NCBI GenBank assembly: GCA_050293885.1
Contig: JBNKNO010000003.1
Coordinates: 1 to 64,000 of the forward strand
Length of the DNA stretch: 64,000 nt
Direction of reading: 5' to 3'
Origin: Nitrogeniibacter sp050293885
GTDB taxonomy: Bacteria; Pseudomonadota; Gammaproteobacteria; Burkholderiales; Rhodocyclaceae
The position numbers were made by a program, and so were the translations under genes. The notes under the pieces are model-generated. The model saw only the letters and a program-made list of their open reading frames with translations, did no database searches and was not told the origin of the DNA. Shown one piece after another: positions 25,244 through 34,100 of this stretch (positions are counted from its first letter, which is position 1; each line of letters starts with the position of its first letter).

Positions 25244-27364
25244 TCAAAAACGAAGCGTCCCGGAGAGCATTACGGTTCGGCCCGGCAGCGGATAGTCGTC
25301 TTCCCGGCCGGGAGATTGGCTGGGTTCATAGGCCTTGGCGTCGGCCACGTTCTTGACCGTCAAGGACAGATCGACATTCTTGAGGACATTCTCGGCACGT
25401 GCCGTGACGTCGAGGAGCACATAGTCGGAGATCGGCGCGCGCGGGTCGGCCTTTTCGTTCGGGCGGGCCGGCTCCCGGCTGCGGTCTGCCACCCAGATGA
25501 GTCTTGGCGTGATGACGAAGTCGCTCGCCGGGCGCCAGTCGGCGCGCAGGTAGGCGGTTTGTCGCGGCGCATTGCCGGGCGATTTTCCGGTTTCCCGGTC
25601 GCGGCTGTACTGGTAAGCGTAGTAGCCGCCGAACTTGAGCGCCGGGTTGGCCTGCCAGCTGAATTCCAGTTCGAGGCCGCTGCCGGAAACGCGGCCGGTG
25701 TTCTGCGCCGTTGCGCCGGTGGTCGGGTCGGCATTGGGCACCTGACGCAGCGTGTCGCGAATGATGTAGTGGAACAGGTTGGCCGACAGTGTGGTGTCCT
25801 GGTCGGGCTGCCAGGTCATGGCGGCCTCCCAGGTTTCCATCTTTTCCGGCTCGACATCCGGATTGCCCAAAGCGACCGGGTTGTTGACGTTGTATCTCTC
25901 GACGAACGAAGGCGCACGGAAAGCACGACCGTAGAGCAGCTTGGCACTGACCGTGTAGCCGGCGTCCCATACCAGCGCCAGACGCGGATTGGTGGTGTGG
26001 CCGAAGTCCGAATAGTCGTCGTGACGCACCCCCGAGGTGAGCGTCCAGTTGCGTGACAGGCTCCATTCGTCCTGGACATACAGGTAACGGTTGTGACGGG
26101 TGCGCGGACGCATGAAGGCATCCTCCGCCGCCACTTCGGTCAGACCGCCGGGTAGCGGGGTTGGAAGGTAGCCCAGGCCAGGGACGAAGGTGTAGCCGTA
26201 GTTCTTGGTTTCGCGCACCTTGTACAGGTCAAGCTTCTGGTAACCGCCGCCGATACGCACGCGATGGTCTGCCAAGCCGCTATAGACGGCGGCTGCCGAG
26301 AGCCCCCCATGACGCTCCCACTTGTCCGGCTGGCCCAGCATGCCCTGCGGAAATACGCCCGCGCCCAAATTCGCGCCGGGGGGGAACAGCTGGATATCGG
26401 AGAAATCCTTCATGTGCAGGAAATTGGCCTGCACCGTGAGGTCCCAGTCGCGCGCCAGGTCTTCCGGGTGCCAGGTCAGGTCGGCCGTCCACCGCTGGTT
26501 GCGCCCACGGCCGGCCGGATCCAGCGCATTGGCCACGCCGGCACCCATCTCCACATCCTTTCTATCCCTCAATGCGGTGCGCAGTTGCCAGTCGCCCATG
26601 ACCATGTCAACCGCCAGATCGAGGCCTTTGCGCCCGAGCGACAGCGCGCCGGGGGCCAGCGAGGCGTTGGTGTTGAGTTGGGCGTCGATGCCGGTCTGGG
26701 CGTCATAGGCGATGGTCTGGTCGTCGCCATCGGTCTGTTGCCAGCCGACATGGAGGCCGAGCTTGATCGGGCCGACGCTGCCGGCGTGATTGAGCCAGAC
26801 GTCGCGCGTATTGAAGCTGCCGGCACGCAACCCCACTTCCGTGCCCTGCCATTGGGTGGGGCTGCGCGTGATGACGTTGATGACGCCGGTGAACGCGTCT
26901 GCGCCGTAGAGCGCGCTGCCCGGACCGCGGATGATCTCGATCCGTTCGATGTTGTCCACGGACATGCCGCCCCACACACTGCCGCGGTCGCCGGCAAAGA
27001 TGCTGGTCACCGGAATGCCGTTGACCAGCAGCAGCACCTGCGGGTTGTACTGCGTAAAGTTGCCGCGAAAGCTGTAGATGGGGTTGAAAACCAGACTGGA
27101 GTAGGCGACATGGAGCCCGGGAACGCCGGCAAGTGCTTCGTCCAGGTCGCGCGCGCCGAGGGCGAGAATGTCCTCTCGTGTGACGACGCTGGCAACGGCG
27201 GGTGCGCGGCGCAAGGGCTGTCGGTTACCGGTGGCAATGCTCACGAAGTCCTTGCCGCCATAGGCCGCGAGCAGGTCCGGATCGGCAAAGGCAACGTCGG
27301 CGGCAACGGCGTTGCCTGCCCACACGATGGCGCAACCCATAATCAACGCGCGAATATCTTTCAT
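25244..27364 (-). CDS. TonB-dependent outer-membrane receptor
   Basis: The 706-residue protein has a signal peptide ending near VAAD. The plug domain has VVTREDILALGARDLDEAL, IRGPGSALYGADAF and GVINVITR. A 22-strand type barrel follows, ending in the C-terminal aromatic signature LSGTLRF. Start ATG 27364 follows an AGGGG-type ribosome site, and the earlier in-frame methionine at 27391 lies in the promoter. The ligand is unknown. Being transcribed together with a binding protein and a c-di-GMP kinase suggests uptake tied to sensing. Confidence 0.9.
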   Translation of the reverse strand: MKDIRALIMGCAIVWAGNAVAADVAFADPDLLAAYGGKDFVSIATGNRQPLRRAPAVASVVTREDILALGARDLDEALAGVPGLHVAYSSLVFNPIYSFRGNFTQYNPQVLLLVNGIPVTSIFAGDRGSVWGGMSVDNIERIEIIRGPGSALYGADAFTGVINVITRSPTQWQGTEVGLRAGSFNTRDVWLNHAGSVGPIKLGLHVGWQQTDGDDQTIAYDAQTGIDAQLNTNASLAPGALSLGRKGLDLAVDMVMGDWQLRTALRDRKDVEMGAGVANALDPAGRGRNQRWTADLTWHPEDLARDWDLTVQANFLHMKDFSDIQLFPPGANLGAGVFPQGMLGQPDKWERHGGLSAAAVYSGLADHRVRIGGGYQKLDLYKVRETKNYGYTFVPGLGYLPTPLPGGLTEVAAEDAFMRPRTRHNRYLYVQDEWSLSRNWTLTSGVRHDDYSDFGHTTNPRLALVWDAGYTVSAKLLYGRAFRAPSFVERYNVNNPVALGNPDVEPEKMETWEAAMTWQPDQDTTLSANLFHYIIRDTLRQVPNADPTTGATAQNTGRVSGSGLELEFSWQANPALKFGGYYAYQYSRDRETGKSPGNAPRQTAYLRADWRPASDFVITPRLIWVADRSREPARPNEKADPRAPISDYVLLDVTARAENVLKNVDLSLTVKNVADAKAYEPSQSPGREDDYPLPGRTVMLSGTLRF

Positions 27365-27393
27365 GCAAACCCCTGGATGCACATCTAGCAAAC

Positions 27394-27422
27394 GTTATAT
27401 GTTTTTTTCATTCGCGAGCCAA
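27394..27422 (-). promoter_or_regulatory. Sigma-70 promoter of the receptor/sensor operon
   Basis: On the minus strand TTGGCT (27417-27422) and TATAAC (27394-27399) are spaced by exactly 17 bases. Transcription would begin near 27387, about 23 bases before the receptor ATG. The surrounding 40 bases are markedly AT-rich for this genome. Confidence 0.7.
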
Positions 27423-27447
27423 GTTGAAATTACGGGGGCATTTCCTC

Positions 27448-28272
27448 TCAGTTCTCCGGAAGCGTGTGTTTTTGCGGCCACTGCCGAGGCATTTGACCGT
27501 CATAACGGAGCGCGGCGACCGGAGTCGGGAACAGGCCGCCTGCCAGTTCCTGATTGTGTTCTTTCCATACCGGTGGCATGCCGCCGAGAAATATGGTGGC
27601 AAGAATGCACTCGTAGTCGTCGCGTGTCAGGCCGATATCGAGGTGGATGGCCGAGCATAGTGCCGCGTAATTCATGCGCATGCGCCAGCGCCCGGACTCG
27701 AGCAGGGACTCTATGCGGAAAGCAGTACGTACGTGAGGGCCGTCGGCGAGCCCGAGGCGCCGTGCCTTGGCCATCGTGGGCGCGATTCGTTCGTCATCGG
27801 CGGTAAGCGGTCTGCCATAGCCGCCCAGACGCCTTTCGCGGCGCAGCTGGGTGGTGGCCGCCGCGAGCAGTTCCTCGTCCGGGGCATCGACATGCGCGCC
27901 GATGAAATCGAAGGCCGCCAGACAAGGGCCCAGGCCGTAGATGTCCGCGTCGGTGACGGCGATGGCGGCGCCGATGCCGAGTGCCGCAGACGCGCGACTG
28001 GAACCGGCCAGCGCCGCCACGCGATTGTTCCAGATGCGTGGATCGGGATAGCTGGTATAGGTCCACAACGCTTCGAGCAGGTCGATTTCATGTTCCGCAA
28101 ACTGGCGTCCCGTCAGCGATAGCAGGAACAGGTCGAACCAGCGTTTATCCACCGCCATTTCATGCAGATCGTGGCCGCGGACGCGCGCGCCCTGTCCAGG
28201 GAAGAATCCGCCCAGGCGGGTCGTCACATGGCCGATGCGGGCCTCATAGTCTTTGGGGTCGATTCGGCTCAT
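27448..28272 (-). CDS. Half-length citrate-synthase/citryl-CoA-lyase-like protein, copy B
   Basis: The 274-residue protein keeps the N-terminal fold signature (VRGHDLHEMAVDKRWFDLFLLSLTGR) and the late-domain GGYGRPLTADDERI and RMNYAALCSAI blocks of citrate-synthase-like lyases. Two catalytic sites look altered. The first-His loop reads IYGLGP rather than H-G-G-A, and the G-F-G-H loop reads GYGR. At the usual Asp position I see no acidic residue. ATG 28272 overlaps the stop of copy A by 4 bases. It may be the non-catalytic half of a heteromer, or have a new reaction. Confidence 0.7.
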   Translation of the reverse strand: MSRIDPKDYEARIGHVTTRLGGFFPGQGARVRGHDLHEMAVDKRWFDLFLLSLTGRQFAEHEIDLLEALWTYTSYPDPRIWNNRVAALAGSSRASAALGIGAAIAVTDADIYGLGPCLAAFDFIGAHVDAPDEELLAAATTQLRRERRLGGYGRPLTADDERIAPTMAKARRLGLADGPHVRTAFRIESLLESGRWRMRMNYAALCSAIHLDIGLTRDDYECILATIFLGGMPPVWKEHNQELAGGLFPTPVAALRYDGQMPRQWPQKHTLPEN

Positions 28273-29033
28273 GCGGGCTCGTTCCGGGTGATGTCGTCGA
28301 GGGAGAAGAAGGGAAACTGCTTGTGGCTCTTGCCGGATTGCTCCATGGCGTGGGCGAGCGTGCCCGGCAGGCGCAACAGCAGGAACAGTGCTTCTCCCTG
28401 ATCGGGATTCAGTCCCAGGTCGGTCAGCGCCGCGGCAGCGACGCCGGTCAGGCTCAAACCATAACCGGCGGCTTGCGCAAGACTCGACGCGTGCTGGTGC
28501 AGCCAACTCAGTCGTCGCGCCAGTACGGCCTGGCCCAGCGTGGCGAGGCATTCGAGAACGGAATGCGATGTATGGTGACTCATGGGCGAAAATCCCGGCC
28601 ACAGACCACGATCGTCCGCTTCGTCGGCGAGCGCGGCGGGTAGTTGGTCGGCATCCTCTCCGATGCGTTCCCAGGCGCTCATGGCGCGCCGCAGTTCGCC
28701 CGCGCCGCCATGATCGCCGCTGGCCACGGCCAGCGCCGCCACCAGGCTGGCGGCCGGCGGCGATCCGCCCACACCACCGCACATGGCGGCGTGCACCGAC
28801 GGATCACGCGGGCCGGGGTTGGCGAGGGCGACGGCCAGGCGTTCGAGCAGGGCGGCCCGTTCGGTGGTCGGCGCCTCGCCGGTGAACAGCAGCCACACGA
28901 CCTCGACCCAGCGAGCGTGGCCGAGCAGGTCCTTGTAGTAGTCGTAGCCACAGAGGCGAACGGATTGCCCGAGGAAGGGGGATCGAGGGTCCGGGGTTTC
29001 GTCCCAGATGCGGGTGTGGATCACGTCGCTCAT
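28269..29033 (-). CDS. Half-length citrate-synthase/citryl-CoA-lyase-like protein, copy A
   Basis: The 254-residue protein has VRLCGYDYYKDLLG at the N-terminus. It retains the His of the GDHGGAG loop, which aligns with the first catalytic His of citrate synthases, and ends with LRLPGTLAHAMEQ, the usual C-terminal helix. The second loop reads WPGFSPMSHH instead of P-G-F-G-H, so the second catalytic His is displaced or lost. ATG 29033 overlaps the ThDP-enzyme stop by 4 bases. Copies A and B seem to keep different parts of the active site, which hints at a heteromeric enzyme. Confidence 0.72.
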   Translation of the reverse strand: MSDVIHTRIWDETPDPRSPFLGQSVRLCGYDYYKDLLGHARWVEVVWLLFTGEAPTTERAALLERLAVALANPGPRDPSVHAAMCGGVGGSPPAASLVAALAVASGDHGGAGELRRAMSAWERIGEDADQLPAALADEADDRGLWPGFSPMSHHTSHSVLECLATLGQAVLARRLSWLHQHASSLAQAAGYGLSLTGVAAAALTDLGLNPDQGEALFLLLRLPGTLAHAMEQSGKSHKQFPFFSLDDITRNEPA

Positions 29034-30820
29034 TGGGCGGTCCCCAGGGCTTCGAGGCGCATGCGGATGGGCGGTTCCTGTTCGGCGTCGATGCGCACGT
29101 CGAGCAGGGTCGGGCCGTTGCGCGAGAGCAGGCCGGGCAGATCGAGGGCGGCCAGTTCGGCCTCGGTCTTGATCACGATGCCGTCGACGCCGAGCGAGTG
29201 GGCCAGTGCGGCGAAGTCGATCTGCGGCAGATGAAAGCCGATCGGTTCGGCGTCGGCCAGCCGTTGACCATGCTTGACCATGCCCAGCGACGCATCGTTG
29301 AGCACGACATAGAGGATGGGGAGACGCTCGGTCTGGGCGACGGTAATCTCCTGCCCACTCATGAGGTAGCTGCCGTCGCCGGTCAGGCACACCACGGGCC
29401 GTCCGCGTCGCGCCAGCGCAATGCCGACCGAACAGCTGACGGCCCAACCCATCGGCGCAAAATCCATCAGCACGCGCAGCCAGCTCGCGGCCGGATTGCG
29501 CAGGTAGTGGGTATCGGCGGCGCGATCGGCGATGGCCCAGGGCTGGCGGCGGTCATTGAGTTCGAGATGGTGGATCGCCCAGGCGGTGCTGTTGCCCGGA
29601 TCGGCGATGAAGTTGACCGTCGGCGGGCAGCGCTCGGAGAGCACTTCCATCAGCACTTGCGGGCGCACGCCTGGTGACATCTGGGCGGGCGTGGGCGGCA
29701 GGCGCGAACGCAAGCTCGGCACGGGGACTTCCTGCACGGGTTCCAGCTGCGTGCCCATGGCCACCAGACGGCGGGCGACGGTGAGCGGATTGCCCGGCAC
29801 CTGGAGGCGGGCCATGGACGAGCGTTGCAGGTGCTCGGCTTCGCCATCGATATGGATCAGGCGCTCGTTGAGCAGCGTCTGCGACCAGCCGGCGCTGGTC
29901 CATTCGCCCATGCTCACGCCGATGGCGACGATCAGGTCGGGGTCGTTCGTCAGCAGCGTTCGTGCCTGCTCGTGGCCGGCAAAACCGAACACGCCGTGAT
30001 ACAGCGGATGGGCCGGGTTGACGAAGCCCTTGGCATCCGGCGTGGTGACGAAGCAGGCACCGTGCTGTTCAATCACTTGCAGAAACAGGTCGACCGCGCC
30101 ACCGCTGCCACTGCCGAGCAGAAACACCGGTCGGGTCGCCGATTCGAGGGCCTCGAAGAGCTTGCACACCGCGTTTTCGTCGACCAGTTCGGGCTGATGC
30201 AGCAAGCGGATCAACCCCTTTGCCGGCGCCTTCCATGCAGACGGCGCCGGGCTGCGCTGGATGTCCACGGGGATGGTGAGATGGGACGTGCGGCGGCTTT
30301 GCAGCGCGTAGGAGATCGCGCTCACGATCTTGGGTTCGGCCTGTTCCGGGTGGGACAGCAGCGTGTTGTAGCCGGTGCAATGGCGGAACATGCCGAGCGT
30401 GTTGAGGCCGGTACAGCCGGACTCCTGCAGCGCGCCCCGGCCGAAGGCCGTTAGTTTGGGCTGGCCGGTGATGGCGAGTACCGGAATGTTGTTGTCGTGC
30501 GCGCAGGCAACGCCGGTGATCAGATTGGTGGCACCGGGGCCGGAGGTGGCGATGCACACCCCCAGTCGGCCCGTTTCGCGTGCGTAGCCCTCGGCCATGA
30601 AGGCGGCGCCGGCTTCGTGGCGCGTGGTGATGACGCGCGGTCCGTTGCGGCGCGCGCTGCGGGCCAGCGCGTTGTAGAGGGGTTCGATGGCGCCGCCGGG
30701 CACGCCGAAGACGTAGTCGACGCCGATCTGTTCGAGATGGGCGACGATCAGGTCGGCGACATCGGGCTGCTTGTCTTTGTCTCCCAGGCGCACGAGTGCG
30801 GCAGGATTGGGGCGATCCAT
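29030..30820 (-). CDS. ThDP-dependent enzyme, acetolactate-synthase-like
   Basis: The 596-residue protein follows the acetolactate synthase/oxalyl-CoA decarboxylase plan. The catalytic Glu is in RHEAGAAFMAEGYAR near residue 70, a central domain follows, and the ThDP-binding GDGSYLMSGQEI near 482 ends about 30 residues later in the expected Asn (LNDAS). No small regulatory subunit gene is nearby, so a housekeeping branched-chain role is unlikely. It is the first gene of an operon with two citrate-synthase-like genes. The reaction is probably a decarboxylation or carboligation feeding an acyl-CoA lyase-type step, but the substrate is unknown. Confidence 0.8.
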   Translation of the reverse strand: MDRPNPAALVRLGDKDKQPDVADLIVAHLEQIGVDYVFGVPGGAIEPLYNALARSARRNGPRVITTRHEAGAAFMAEGYARETGRLGVCIATSGPGATNLITGVACAHDNNIPVLAITGQPKLTAFGRGALQESGCTGLNTLGMFRHCTGYNTLLSHPEQAEPKIVSAISYALQSRRTSHLTIPVDIQRSPAPSAWKAPAKGLIRLLHQPELVDENAVCKLFEALESATRPVFLLGSGSGGAVDLFLQVIEQHGACFVTTPDAKGFVNPAHPLYHGVFGFAGHEQARTLLTNDPDLIVAIGVSMGEWTSAGWSQTLLNERLIHIDGEAEHLQRSSMARLQVPGNPLTVARRLVAMGTQLEPVQEVPVPSLRSRLPPTPAQMSPGVRPQVLMEVLSERCPPTVNFIADPGNSTAWAIHHLELNDRRQPWAIADRAADTHYLRNPAASWLRVLMDFAPMGWAVSCSVGIALARRGRPVVCLTGDGSYLMSGQEITVAQTERLPILYVVLNDASLGMVKHGQRLADAEPIGFHLPQIDFAALAHSLGVDGIVIKTEAELAALDLPGLLSRNGPTLLDVRIDAEQEPPIRMRLEALGTAQ

Positions 30821-30961
30821 GGGTTCTATCCTTGTGACGCGGAACGGTCGCGATTGGCGCTCGCCAAACGTCGCGGAGGCACGCTATGGAAAGAGCCTTT
30901 GTTGTTTCCGATGCGCAAGGTAGTTCAGGTGTCCGCCGTGGGGCGTGCGTTATTTAACACA

Positions 30962-30977
30962 TATGACGAATGTCATA
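30962..30977. promoter_or_regulatory. Inverted repeat TATGAC-N4-GTCATA upstream of the ThDP/lyase operon
   Basis: A perfect 6+6 dyad with a 4-base spacer lies 142 bases before ATG 30820, in an AT-rich patch of a 298-base intergenic region. Its size and position suit a dimeric repressor or activator operator. It does not match FNR (TTGAT-N4-ATCAA) or CRP sites. No regulator gene is adjacent. Confidence 0.4.
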
Positions 30978-31044
30978 GTCGGTGGCGGCTGTGGTGTGAT
31001 GTATTTGGTATTTCACGACACCATCGGCATACGCCGTTTGCGTG

Positions 31045-31071
31045 AAAAAAAGGGGCCGCAATTGCGGCCCC
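31045..31071 (-). terminator. Rho-independent terminator of the DUF3683 gene
   Basis: In the minus-strand transcript an 8-bp perfect stem, GGGGCCGC against GCGGCCCC with an AATT loop, is followed by seven U residues. It lies 48 bases past the stop of the giant oxidoreductase gene. Confidence 0.9.
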
Positions 31072-31118
31072 GGTGTAGCGGCGAATCATGTCGCCAGCGG
31101 TTGTTCAGCGATGTGCGC

Positions 31119-34100
31119 TCACAGCAACACGCGCTCGATGCCACCGCGGTTGGCGGTCTCCACATACTTCGGCATCCAGTCCTCGCCGAGCAGGTGCCTG
31201 GCGAGTTCGACCACGATGTAGTCGGCCTCGACATTGCCGTCGTCGCTGTAGCGTGACAACCCTTGCAGGCAGCTCGGGCACGAGGTGAGTACCTTCACCG
31301 GTGCGCTGGTGTCGCCCTCGCGCAACGCGGCGGCGCCGGCTTCGATCTCTTCCTGCTTGCGGAAGCGCACCTGGGTGGAGATGTCGGGGCGAGCGACCGC
31401 CAGGGTGCCGGACTCGCCACAGCAGCGGTCGTTGAGGTCGACGCGCGTGCCCATCAACTCGTTGGCCACCTTGATGCCCGAATGGATCTTCATCGGGGTG
31501 TGGCAGGGCTCGTGGTACATGTATCGGGTGCCGCTCACGCCTTCGAGCTTCACGCCCTTTTCCATCAGGTATTCATGGATGTCGATCAGGCGGCAGCCCG
31601 GGAAGATCTTCTCGAACTGGTACTTCTGCAGCTGATCCATGCAGGTGCCACAGGAGACCACCACGGTCTTGATGTCCAGGTAGTTGAGCGTGTTGGCGAC
31701 GCGGTGGAACAGCACCCGGTTGTCGGTGGTGATCTTCTGGCCCTTGTCTTCCTCGCCGGCCGCGGTCTGCGGATAACCGCAGCACAGGTAGCCCGGCGGC
31801 AGCACGGTAGTGGCGCCGACGTGGTAGAGCATGGCCTGGGTGGCCAGACCGACCTGACCGAACAGGCGCTCCGAACCGCAGCCGGGGAAGTAGAACACCG
31901 CCTCGGAATCGTCGCGCTTGAGCTGCGGGTTGCGGATCACCGGGATGACCTTGTCGTCCTCGATGTCCAGCAGTGCGCGGCTGGTGCGCTTGGGCAGATT
32001 GCCGGGCATGGGCTTGTTGATGAAGTGAATCACCTGCGCCTTGAGCGGTGCCTTGCGCAGCGTGGCCGGCGGCTGGTTGACCTGCGACTGGATCAGGCCG
32101 AAGGACTTGGCCGTCTTGTGCGCCCAGCGCTGCGCCTTGTAGCCCCACTCGATCATGCCCTTGCGGATCAGCTTGATGGTGGTCGGATCCTTCACGGTGA
32201 GGAAGGCCATGGCCGCCGCCTTGCCCGGGTTGAAGGACTTCTTGCCGTGCTTGCGCAGCAGGTTGCGCATCTTGATCGACACGTCGCCGAAGTCGATGTC
32301 CACCGGACACGGCTTCTCGCACTTGTGGCACACCGTGCAGTGGTCGGCCACGTCCTCGAACTCGGCCCAGTGGTCGAGCGACACGCCGCGCCGGGTCTGT
32401 TCCTCGTACAGGAAGGCCTCGATCAGCGAGGAGGTCGACAGGATCTTGTTGCGCGGGCTGTACATCAGGTTGGCGCGTGGCACGTGCGTCGAGCACACCG
32501 GCTTGCACTTGCCGCAGCGCAGGCAGTCCTTGATGTCGTTGGCGATCTCGCCGACATCGGTCTGCTCCATGATCAGCGACTCGTGCCCCATGAGCCCGAA
32601 GCTGGGCGTGTAGGCGCGGTCGAGATTGGCGCCGCGTTGCAGCTTGCCACGGTTGAAGCGGCCTTCCGGATCGACCTGCTGCTTGTAAGTCCAGTAGTTG
32701 CTCATTTCCTCGTCGGTGAGGAAGTCGAGCTTGGTGATGCCGATGCCGTGTTCGCCGGAGATCACGCCATCGAGCGCGCGGGCGATGCCCATGATGCGTT
32801 CCACCGTTTCCTCGGCGCTGCGCAGCATGGCGTAGTTGTCGGAGTTGACCGGGATGTTGGTATGCACGTTGCCGTCGCCGGCGTGCATGTGCAGCGCCAC
32901 GAACAGGCGGCCGCGCAGGACGCGGTCGTGGGTGGCGTCGACCAGTTCGCGCACCGGGCGGAACACGTCGCCGCCAAATACCTTCGTCAGTCGCGCGCGC
33001 AACTCGGTCTTCCACGAGGTGCGCACCGAATAGTCCTGCATGCGGTGGAACAGCACCGGGTCGGCGGCCGAGTTGGTGAGCTCGCCGGCCTCGATGCCGT
33101 ATTCGCCGAACTGCGCTTCGGCCTCGGCCAGCGGCAGGTCGAGATTGTCGAGCAGCCACTGCCAGCGGCGGCGCACGGTGGCCACGTAGTCGAGTGCCGA
33201 CTGGCGGCGATCGCCGATCAGTTCCTCGGCATCGATGTCGGCGTCCTGGGTGTTGAGCGGCAGCTTGCCGGCCAGGGCTTCGGCCAGCGCATCGCACAGT
33301 TCGAGCTTGTTCTTCGTCGACAGTTCGATGTTGATGCGCTCGATCGCATCGCAGTAATCGCCCATGCGCGGCAGCGGGATGACCACGTCTTCGTTGATCT
33401 TGAAGGCGTTGGTGTGGCGCGAGATGGCGGCGGTGCGCGAGCGGTCGAGCCAGAACTTCTTGCGTTGCTCGTCGGACACGGCGATGAAGCCTTCCGAGCC
33501 GCGCGCGTTGGTCATGCGGATGACTTCCGACGCCGCCTTCATGACCGCGTCTTCGTCATGGCCGACGATGTCGCCGATGAGCACCATCTTCGGCCGGCCG
33601 TGGCGTTTGGCCTTGGTGGTGTAGCCCACCGCCTTCACGTAGCGCTCGTCCAGGTGTTCCAGGCCGGCCAGTTGAACGCCCAGACCGTGGCCGTTGCCGC
33701 CGGGCTTGAAGAAGTCGGTGATCTCGACGATGGCCGGCACCGCTTCGCGCACCTGGCCGAAGAACTCCAGGCACACCGTGCGCGTGACCGGCGGCATCTG
33801 GTGCAGCACCCAGCGCGCGGCAACGATGATGCCGTCCGTGCCTTCCTTCTGCACGCCCGGTACGCCGCCGAGGAATTTGTCGGTCACGTCCTTGCCGAGG
33901 CCGTCCTTGCGACAGGCGGCGCCGGGCATGGTGAGCACTTCTTCGGACAACTGCTTGTCGCCCGCGGCGTTGAAGCGGCGCAGACGGAAGTGCACCGTGT
34001 CCTGCTCGTGGATCTTGCCGAAGTTGTGGTCGAGGCGTTCCACCTCCAGCCAGTTGCCGTCCGGCGTGACCATCTTCCACCAGGCCAGATTGTCCAGCGC

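Noticed and set aside
30962..30977. FNR or CRP binding site
   Set aside because: The half-site TATGAC does not match TTGAT or TGTGA.
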